From the NCBI GenBank assembly GCA_003170875.1, contig PMYJ01000120.1, positions 1-9,525 of the forward strand: a stretch of 9,525 bases of DNA, given 5' to 3'. The notes beneath the pieces were generated by a model. The model ran no database searches. It was given only the letters and a program-made list of their open reading frames with translations, and was not told the origin of the DNA. Shown here piece by piece: positions 1 through 4,429 of this stretch (its first letter is position 1; every line of letters begins with the position of its first letter). The DNA is from Candidatus Dormiibacterota bacterium. GTDB lineage: Bacteria; Chloroflexota; Dormibacteria; Aeolococcales; Aeolococcaceae. The position numbers were made by a program, and so were the translations under genes.

Positions 1-267
1 CAGGGCGGCACCGACACCCAGGCTACCGTCTCTCAGAACGGCAACGGCCGCGCGATCCCCGGACGCAGAGGCAAGCCGCGGGCATCCCGGGAGTCATGCG
101 TCTATCCATATGGTGGGTACGGCGCGGACGCGCGACGCGGTAGGTACCACGGGTCGGGTCGGGTCGGACCTCCATCGCGGCCCCTAAGGTGCGTCGGCCC
201 CCATCTTGTGCGGTTCGCTGCCACCGCCCACTTGCAACGGGAAGGTCGCGGCAGCACCGCCCAGTGA
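1..267. other. No recognisable gene
   Basis: No reading frame here looks like a known protein. The frame that later carries the relic at 268-522 is also open from base 1 until a TGA at 265-267, but its predicted sequence is Gly/Arg-rich and unlike any family I know. A pentamer GGGTC is repeated in tandem at about 151-167. The stretch may be the remains of a gene that begins left of the window, or plain intergenic DNA. Confidence 0.4.
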
Positions 268-522
268 GAAGGCGACTACGTTTCCGACAGCGCGATCAAG
301 CTGACACTGGATACCTCGTGCCGGCTCTCCATCGATGACCCGGCCGTCGAGCCCGACATCGTCCGGTTGATCAACTTGGCCCTGAGCGGAGCAACTCTGC
401 ACCCGTCCAGTACAGCTGGAGTGACGCGATCTCAACTAGCGATAAGGGATGCTTATCGCCAGTCAAGGGGTTTGACCATCGCTGTCTGGACGACCGTCGC
501 GGAACTCAGCCACATGGCCTAA
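268..522 (+). pseudogene. Possible PIN-like domain gene relic
   Basis: This frame is open between TGA (265-267) and TAA (520-522) and has no ATG, GTG or TTG near its N-terminus, so it looks 5'-truncated or decayed. From base 295 it reads IKLTLDTSCRLSIDD and then EPDIVRLINLALSG. This resembles the first strand and helix of PIN-like toxin nucleases and related proteins, which usually begin with a TLDTN-type acidic motif. Here the usual Asn is Ser, and the later part (STAGVTRSQL onward) fits only loosely. If the resemblance is real, the gene is probably inactive: it lacks a start and a Shine-Dalgarno site, and is short for a PIN domain of about 130 residues. The likeness is from memory of the family, not a search, and chance is possible in GC-rich DNA. 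Confidence 0.35.
439..459. repeat. Inverted repeat, 8-bp arms, 5-nt spacer
   Basis: GCGATAAG (439-446) is matched exactly by CTTATCGC (452-459) around the 5-base centre GGATG. It lies inside the decayed frame at 268-522. It could be an operator, a small hairpin or a recombinase-type site; nothing nearby decides between them. The arms are AT-richer than their surroundings. Confidence 0.55.
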
Positions 523-1038
523 CCGCAAGGCGACCTGCTGTTGGACCCTCTGACCGGTGCGCTGGGCGAGCGGGCGGGTGGTGTCCTCCAAGCGTCAGAT
601 CCTCTGCCGAGGTGCAGAAGTCCCGCCGGTGGGCGCGCGCGCTTCCCGCCCTATCGCTGGCAGTTGGGTGATGCCGGCGACCGACGAATCCCGGGTTGAA
701 CACCGGGTTCGGCACCAGCAGCCACGCACCCGCTCTCGTGGATCATTCCTGTGCCTACGCGTGCGCGCGCGCGTAGGCCTGGTCCCCAGCCGGTTGCGGT
801 CCCAGGCTGAACCGGCAGCGAGTTCACGTACCTGGACAGTTATCTGGACGGGTAGCCGCACGGGGTGGGGCGACAGCTCGAACCGGCAGCCCGATACTGA
901 CTAGCGCGACGACGGCCGGTACGTGGTAGCTGGGGCGCTCGGCGGTGGGGGTGCCCTCCGCGCCTGTTCCGTGGATCGGGCCGCGGTTAGCGGTCAACCC
1001 GCCAGGCGGGATGGATAGCGGGAGGCGATGGCCGGGCA
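523..1038. other. Gene-poor stretch
   Basis: No frame on either strand gives a convincing protein. Short open frames exist on both strands, as expected in GC-rich DNA, but they are Arg/Pro/Ala-rich, overlap one another and lack Shine-Dalgarno sites. The only clear structure is the inverted repeat at 753-778. This reads as intergenic or decayed accessory DNA. Confidence 0.5.
753..778. repeat. Strong hairpin-forming inverted repeat
   Basis: GCCTACGCG (753-761) pairs exactly with CGCGTAGGC (770-778). The 8 bases between are an alternating GC run that can extend the stem with one G.T pair. No T-run follows on either strand, so it is not a classical intrinsic terminator. Alternating CG/GC steps could also favour Z-DNA. 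Confidence 0.55.
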
Positions 1039-1815
1039 TCAGTCGCCCTCTGCGTCGGCGCAGTACTGGCAGGAACCCGCGATGTAGCCGCGGTGGCGGA
1101 GCACGTCCAGTTGATCGAGCAACTGGCGTCCAATGTCTCGTGCCTCATCACAGCAGAGCCGGGCCTTCTTGAACTCGTCCCACCTCTGAGCAGCCCGCAG
1201 GATTGCATCCCTTTCGGCATTCAGAGCGTCCGCGTTGGGAACCCCCGATGCCACCGGGCTCATGGAATCGGCGGACTGACCTTCAGCCAGGAGGACCACC
1301 TGGTTCACCAGCACCGTCCGGGACACGCCCTTGGTGACAAGTAACGCAACCCACTCCTCACCTTCGGCTCGCCTCCTCAACGCCTGCTCGAGAGGTGGGT
1401 AGTCGTCCCCGACGGTCAGCAGGCGACGCAGGAGTTTGCCAGTGGGCGTCTTTCCCAGATGGTCTGCCAGGGCTGACCCCGGAAGGCCATCTGGGGACCG
1501 GACAGTCCCTGGGGGCTGCCCCACGCGCGCGCGCTGAACCAGCGCCCCCGCAATGGCGGCGAGGTGCTCCTGGTGGCGTCGCTGGGCCTCGAGGAGGAGC
1601 TGGTCACGGGTGGTGGCTGCTCTACCGGCTCGGCGTACCCGTCGCACATGTTTGAGGATGGTGCGGGCGTCATATCCATCGCGGACGGCGATCGACGCGG
1701 CCGTGGTGCCCCGGTCCATCTCGGCACGCCATCTGCGAGCCTGAGTCGGGCTAACTCGTCGAGATCGCTGAGCGTCCCCTACAGCCGAAGTGTGTCTGCG
1801 GTTAATCTCGCTCAT
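1039..1815 (-). CDS. HTH protein with C-terminal CxxC, unknown function
   Basis: Predicted product of 258 residues, function unknown. Residues about 23-59 (SPTQARRW through DARTILKHV) look like a resolvase/transposase-type helix-turn-helix: a basic helix, a Gly/Thr turn, then IAxxxGYDxRTILKH as the probable recognition helix. The middle is helical and charged. The C-terminus ends with GSCQYC (Cys249, Cys252), and a Cys-Cys pair at 221-222 may help form a metal site. From memory, proteins of this layout (N-terminal HTH, helical body, terminal CxxC) recur as hypothetical proteins in Chloroflexota-like genomes. No catalytic domain is visible, so I infer a DNA-binding accessory protein. The longer frame begins at a TTG at 1848, but I chose ATG at 1815 because a candidate promoter ends just upstream and the TTG would fall at about its transcription start. 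The Shine-Dalgarno match (GAAG) is weak. Confidence 0.62.
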   Translation of the reverse strand: MSEINRRHTSAVGDAQRSRRVSPTQARRWRAEMDRGTTAASIAVRDGYDARTILKHVRRVRRAGRAATTRDQLLLEAQRRHQEHLAAIAGALVQRARVGQPPGTVRSPDGLPGSALADHLGKTPTGKLLRRLLTVGDDYPPLEQALRRRAEGEEWVALLVTKGVSRTVLVNQVVLLAEGQSADSMSPVASGVPNADALNAERDAILRAAQRWDEFKKARLCCDEARDIGRQLLDQLDVLRHRGYIAGSCQYCADAEGD

Positions 1816-1852
1816 GTGTATCTTCGTGATCTTGTACGTCCGAAACAACTAA

Positions 1853-1880
1853 ATCATACTCAACGCCGTGGAGACTACAA
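1853..1880 (-). promoter_or_regulatory. Candidate sigma70 promoter for the HTH/CxxC gene
   Basis: On the minus strand a TATGAT (1858-1853, one mismatch from the -10 consensus) follows TTGTAG (1880-1875, a weak -35) after 16 bases. The stretch is markedly AT-richer than its surroundings. Transcription would start near 1846, about 30 bases ahead of the ATG at 1815. The spacing supports the ATG over the upstream TTG. Confidence 0.4.
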
Positions 1881-1962
1881 CCTCTCGCCCGACCAGGCGG
1901 ATAGCAACGGGGCGACCGGCCCGCCACCTGGACATCAGGCGGTGGTCCGGCTGCGCCCCTGC

Positions 1963-1978
1963 ATGCCCCGAGGGGCAT
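1963..1978. promoter_or_regulatory. Operator-like palindrome in the divergent region
   Basis: ATGCCCC (1963-1969) and GGGGCAT (1972-1978) form a perfect 7-bp inverted repeat around a 2-base centre. It lies between the divergent genes starting at 1815 (minus) and 2035 (plus). The geometry fits a dimeric regulator, such as the ribbon-helix-helix or XRE protein of the neighbouring cassette. Which protein binds, if any, is inference. Confidence 0.35.
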
Positions 1979-1998
1979 CCGCCCCAGACGGCGCCCGA

Positions 1999-2025
1999 GC
2001 CTCCCTCGCGGCTAAGCCGGGAGGC
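1999..2025 (+). promoter_or_regulatory. Hairpin enclosing the ribosome binding site
   Basis: GCCTCCC (1999-2005) is exactly complementary to GGGAGGC (2019-2025), which holds the GGGAGG Shine-Dalgarno of the gene starting at 2035. An inner GGC-TAA-GCC stem-loop (2010-2018) stacks within it, and GGC (1990-1992) can pair with GCC (2026-2028) to extend the base. If it folds in the mRNA, it would hide the ribosome site of the first cassette gene and hold down translation of all three coupled genes. Confidence 0.4.
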
Positions 2026-2034
2026 GCCATCACC

Positions 2035-2415
2035 ATGAGCCCACCGAGACACCAGCCGCCCAGCCGTGTCCGCTACGCGGCGGAGCACCCGAGCATCGGC
2101 ATTCATCTCAGCATCGAGGACCGCGAACGGGCGGTGGCCCTGCGCGAGCGTTCCGGGCTCTCTTTCGCTCAGCTCTTCCGGCAGAGCCTTGAGCGCGTGG
2201 AGCTCGACATCGCACCGGTGGAGGAGACGGCGCTCACGCGGGGCTACGAATATGGCTTAGACGAGGCTGAGGCTCTCTTCAAGCTGACCGCTCCCTGCGC
2301 GGTGTGCGGTGGGCCCATGGTGATCCGGCCCGGGACCCCGATGGCCGAGGCGGCGGTGGCCTCCCTCGCCCGGTGGCACCATCACAGGTGCGCGAGGTCG
2401 GCACCCCGCCCATGA
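2035..2415 (+). CDS. Ribbon-helix-helix plus zinc-site protein
   Basis: Predicted product of 126 residues. Residues about 19-54 fit a ribbon-helix-helix fold: a strand (PSIGIHLS), a charged helix (EDRERAVALRERSG) and a second helix (SFAQLFRQSLERV), as in MetJ/Arc or CopG-type DNA-binding dimers. After an Ala/Glu-rich linker (GYEYGLDEAEA), Cys88-x-x-Cys91 with CGGPM and a final HHHRC (His115-117, Cys119) look like a one-zinc ribbon. From memory, a similar layout (a GY-G-rich linker, then C-x-x-C-G and a late H/C pair) is found in small archaeal and bacterial proteins of unknown role. The ATG at 2035 is chosen because GGGAGG lies 10 bases upstream; the open frame continues further up but overlaps the divergent gene. 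The stop overlaps the next gene's start in ATGA. It is probably a DNA-binding regulator or antitoxin-like protein; its target is unknown. Confidence 0.65.
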   Translation: MSPPRHQPPSRVRYAAEHPSIGIHLSIEDRERAVALRERSGLSFAQLFRQSLERVELDIAPVEETALTRGYEYGLDEAEALFKLTAPCAVCGGPMVIRPGTPMAEAAVASLARWHHHRCARSAPRP

Positions 2416-2786
2416 CCGCCCATAGCGCGCTGCCGATCAGACCTATCCGCCTGCCAGGGCGCGGCAGGGAGCCGAGGCGTCACGGGCCCGAGTCAGCCCT
2501 GGCCCTCGGTGTCCAGGTCGACAGGGCACCCCGTCGCGAGCTCAGGGAGCTCCACCACGAGTTCAGGCAGTTCGCCGGCGGGACTGCCCCGCGGGCCGGC
2601 GACATGCGCCCAGCCGATCGGGCGCCGTCACACGCAACCGCCGCGGCGGGAGGCTGGGAGGCCCGGGGGGAGGCTGGTGTGGTGCGGTGCCGGGTGACCG
2701 CACCGTGCGGCGACCGCGGCAGGCGCGTGGCGGGCGCTGCCGCGGTTCCGAGCTGCCAGGGGTCGGACTCGGGGGGGCGCTCATGA
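2412..2786 (+). CDS. Orphan Arg/Ala-rich protein in coupled cassette
   Basis: Predicted product of 124 residues, no family recognised. The best reason to believe it is position: its ATG overlaps the previous gene's TGA (ATGA at 2412-2415), and its own TGA overlaps the next gene's ATG (ATGA at 2783-2786), so it exactly fills the gap by translational coupling. Codon third positions in the first half are GC-rich, as in real genes nearby. Residues 30-56 (through RRELRELHHEFRQF) could form an amphipathic helix. The second half is Gly/Arg/Ala-rich with three Cys (93, 99, 115), has mixed third positions, and looks disordered. No signal peptide or membrane segment is seen. It may be an unrecognised small partner of its neighbours, or a chance frame between two genuine genes. 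Confidence 0.4.
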   Translation: MTAHSALPIRPIRLPGRGREPRRHGPESALALGVQVDRAPRRELRELHHEFRQFAGGTAPRAGDMRPADRAPSHATAAAGGWEARGEAGVVRCRVTAPCGDRGRRVAGAAAVPSCQGSDSGGRS

Positions 2787-3025
2787 TCCTCGACACCCCG
2801 CGGCTCCGCTACGAGATGGCCATCCGCGGGGTGGACTGCCAGACCCTGGCGCGGGCGGCCGGCCTCTCCAAGAACACCGTCACCAACGCCCTGCACCGCC
2901 GACCCGTCACCTCGGGCACCCTGCGCCGGATCAGCGCCGCCCTGCTCACCTTCCCGGCGCTCCGGCTGGGCGAGGACCTGGTGGCGAGACCGGAGGGCCC
3001 AGGTGCCCCAGGAGCCGCGCCCTGA
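2783..3025 (+). CDS. Small XRE-type HTH regulator
   Basis: Predicted product of 80 residues. Residues about 7-57 form a Cro/C1-type helix-turn-helix: helix 1 (RYEMAIRG), helix 2 (CQTLARAAG), recognition helix 3 (SKNTVTNALHRR), then TLRRISAAL as helix 4. The DNA-binding domain makes up almost the whole protein, with a short Pro/Gly-rich tail and no effector domain. Such proteins control phages, integrative elements and toxin-antitoxin genes. The ATG at 2783 sits in an ATGA overlap with the preceding frame, and a G-run at 2771-2777 may act as a ribosome site; longer upstream starts lack the HTH pattern. It ends 11 bases before the stop of the converging recombinase gene. It is plausibly the repressor of its own cassette or of the element. 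Confidence 0.75.
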   Translation: MILDTPRLRYEMAIRGVDCQTLARAAGLSKNTVTNALHRRPVTSGTLRRISAALLTFPALRLGEDLVARPEGPGAPGAAP

Positions 3026-3053
3026 CCGCGAGGGCCCTAGCGTTCGCGGTCGG
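3022..3053. terminator. Hairpin shared by two converging genes
   Basis: GACCGCGA (3024-3031) pairs exactly with TCGCGGTC (3044-3051), and one wobble pair and one C-G pair extend the stem to 3022-3053. The 12-base loop holds GGGCCC. The hairpin spans the stop codons of the XRE gene (3023-3025) and the recombinase gene (3037-3039). No T-run follows, so it would be a T-less, possibly two-way, terminator. Confidence 0.4.
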
Positions 3054-3996
3054 CCATCAGCGAGCGCATCAAGGCCGCGTGGGCGTCCGACACGGTGAGG
3101 TGCTGGTAGACCTGGTCGATCATGGCCAGGCTGCTGTGGCCCACGATCTGGGCCACCAGGCTGGGGGTCATCCCCCGGCGCAGCTGCTCGGTGACGAACG
3201 AGTGGCGGAAAAGGTGGGGGTGCACCCTCCGGTGCAGCACCTGGAGGCCGAGGTCGCGGATCATCTGCTGGGTGCCCGACTCACTGAGCGGCTCGTACTC
3301 TCCGGTCCTCGGGCTGCGGCGGGTGCCGAGGAACAGCAGCTCGCTCGCCGACTCCTTCCGGGTCCGCCGGGCGTAGCGGTCGATCCGGGCTGCCAGGCTA
3401 GGCAGGATGGGGACCAACCGCTCGCGGTCGCCCTTGCCCCGGACCTTGAGGTACCACTTCCGCCCCGGCTGCTCGCGCAGCGAGTCGGTGGCGCTGAGCC
3501 CGAGCAGCTCCCCCAGGCGGATCCCGGTGTCGGCCAGGATCCGGATGATCAGCTTGTCCCGCTCGCTGGCCGCGGCGTCCTCCAGGGCCCGGATGTCCTC
3601 CCGGCTTAGGCTGTCGACCACCCGCCGCGGCAGCCGCGGCTTCTGGACCCGGGCGGGCGGGGCCTCGCCCTGCCGGGCGAGCCAGCCCAGGAAGACGTTG
3701 ATGGTGCGGGCGTAGCTGGCCACCGAGGGCTTGCTGAGGGGCCGGCCCGAGCGGGCCCCGGTGCCGTCCAGCAGCCCGTTGGCCACGGCGTTGAGGTGGG
3801 GGGCGGTGAGCTCGGCGGGATCAGCGATGCCGGCCCTCCGGCAGTAGGGGAGGAGCACCTCGCGGAGCACGTCGGCGTAGACGGCGAGGGTGCGGCGGGA
3901 GAGGCCGGCGGCCCGCTTCTCCTCGAGGTAGTCGGTGATCAGCGCCTCCAGGGGGGAGACCCCGGGGACCGGGGTCAGCGCGGCAGCTTTCGTCAC
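3037..3996 (-). CDS. Tyrosine recombinase / integrase
   Basis: Predicted product of 319 residues, a site-specific DNA recombinase of the XerC/XerD/phage integrase family. Residues about 14-110 form the SAM-like N-terminal core-binding domain (LEALITDYLEEKRAAGLS and on). The catalytic domain begins near 125 and has every catalytic residue: Arg160 (TGIRLGEL), Lys188 (VRGKGDRE), His261 and Arg264 (HPHLFRHSF), His287 (GHSS) and the nucleophile Tyr297 (DQVYQHL). GTG at 3996 is the preferred start because GGAGG lies 6 bases upstream (4003-4007) and the resulting length is typical; an ATG at 4098 would add 34 residues with no folded look and would run through the promoter region. The closeness to a tRNA gene on the same strand points to an element integrase rather than housekeeping Xer, though the sequence itself is Xer-like. 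It appears intact. Confidence 0.93.
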   Translation of the reverse strand: MTKAAALTPVPGVSPLEALITDYLEEKRAAGLSRRTLAVYADVLREVLLPYCRRAGIADPAELTAPHLNAVANGLLDGTGARSGRPLSKPSVASYARTINVFLGWLARQGEAPPARVQKPRLPRRVVDSLSREDIRALEDAAASERDKLIIRILADTGIRLGELLGLSATDSLREQPGRKWYLKVRGKGDRERLVPILPSLAARIDRYARRTRKESASELLFLGTRRSPRTGEYEPLSESGTQQMIRDLGLQVLHRRVHPHLFRHSFVTEQLRRGMTPSLVAQIVGHSSLAMIDQVYQHLTVSDAHAALMRSLMADRER

Positions 3997-4024
3997 CACA
4001 ATCCTCCGGATCGGCTCAGCAGGA

Positions 4025-4099
4025 GTGCGTCTGATCGTTGCGGATGGTCCTCCGCTAGGTGCGTCTGATTCACTACACTGTAATTCAATCAGATGCACC
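4025..4099. repeat. Three GTGCGTCTGAT-type motifs between int and tRNA
   Basis: GTGCGTCTGAT occurs at 4025-4035 and 4059-4069. A third copy lies on the opposite strand at 4088-4098 with one change (GTGCATCTGAT). Copies two and three form a 13-bp inverted repeat with one mismatch (4058-4070 and 4087-4099) around a 16-base centre. A short GCGGA/TCCGC stem lies between copies one and two. The related decamer GAGCGTCTGA occurs in the tRNA anticodon stem (minus strand, 4177-4168). They may be recombinase arm sites, an operator in the int leader, or remnants of earlier integrations. Confidence 0.6.
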
Positions 4100-4111
4100 G
4101 CCCCAATTCAA
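4083..4111 (-). promoter_or_regulatory. Candidate int promoter
   Basis: On the minus strand two TTGAAT hexamers are exactly 17 bases apart (4111-4106 as -35, 4088-4083 as -10); each matches its consensus at four of six positions. The area is clearly AT-richer than its surroundings. Transcription would start near 4076 and give a leader of about 80 bases that contains two of the repeat motifs, so those could act as operators. Read-through from the tRNA promoter is an alternative source of int mRNA. Confidence 0.35.
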
Positions 4112-4119
4112 GAAGGGGC
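4100..4119 (-). terminator. Hairpin just after tRNA-Arg
   Basis: GCCCC (4100-4104) and GGGGC (4115-4119) pair, with a smaller TTC/GAA pairing inside. It lies 3 bases past the encoded CCA of the tRNA, where a 3' trailer hairpin is expected. No U-run follows, so termination would be leaky; it could serve tRNA 3'-end processing instead. It overlaps the candidate int -35. Confidence 0.3.
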
Positions 4120-4122
4120 AGG

Positions 4123-4200
<78 letters not shown>

Positions 4201-4211
4201 ACGCTCCCTCG

Positions 4212-4220
4212 ATGGTACCA
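4212..4220 (-). promoter_or_regulatory. Candidate extended -10 promoter for tRNA-Arg
   Basis: On the minus strand TGGTACCAT ends 11 bases ahead of the tRNA 5' end. It reads as a TGN extended -10 joined to TACCAT (four of six consensus bases). A TTGGCG 15 bases further up is a poor, closely spaced -35, which an extended -10 can tolerate. A perfect 14-bp palindrome made only of G and C (4223-4236) lies in the spacer. Confidence 0.35.
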
Positions 4221-4429
4221 GCGGCGCGGCCGCGCCAACCTGGTCGACCCCTGCGCGGGCCGGGGCCACCCATTGGGGAAGCGTTTCGGACGCGTCAGGC
4301 GGGTCCGCCGCGACCCTGCCCGGCGCACCGCCGACTCGGGCGGCCGCCCCCCCACTCCGTTCATCATGGACGGCGAAGCGGCGGCCCGTCTGTCGAGCCC
4401 TCGACCGGGCCCTTCCAGGAGGACCACAG

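Larger units (their letters stand above)
1..4122. mobile_element. Putative tRNA-associated integrative element, one end
   Basis: A complete tyrosine recombinase next to the 3' end of a tRNA gene, followed by small DNA-binding proteins, an orphan and gene-poor decayed DNA, fits the end of an integrated element. The adjoining right side is a conserved metabolic operon. The right limit is the tRNA; the left limit is not in the window, since no second copy of the tRNA 3' portion is seen. No replication, transfer or phage structural gene is present here, so the kind of element is unknown and it may be a decayed one. Confidence 0.35.

Noticed and set aside
151..167. Tandem GGGTC repeat as a G-quadruplex or microsatellite
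   Set aside because: Only about three units, with three full GGG tracts and one GG. Too little to claim function in GC-rich DNA.
824..1039. 71-residue minus-strand frame overlapping the stop of the HTH/CxxC gene as TGATG
   Set aside because: The overlap suggests coupling, but the product is Pro/Arg/Ala-rich with no family likeness and lies in a region dense with random open frames. Not supported enough to call a gene.
1564..2034. Upstream extension of the ribbon-helix-helix frame to 1564
   Set aside because: It runs antisense through the HTH/CxxC gene. The strong GGGAGG site before 2035 marks the real start.
1849..2106. 85-residue minus-strand frame between the divergent genes
   Set aside because: It overlaps the start of the ribbon-helix-helix gene and the palindromes, lacks a ribosome site, and its product is not protein-like.
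3997..4098. ATG at 4098 as the recombinase start
   Set aside because: It would place the start inside the repeat/promoter region and add 34 unstructured residues. GTG at 3996 has a GGAGG at proper distance.
1..4122. CRISPR array or second tRNA copy (far attachment site)
   Set aside because: No regularly spaced direct repeats were found, and no stretch repeats the tRNA-Arg 3' portion.
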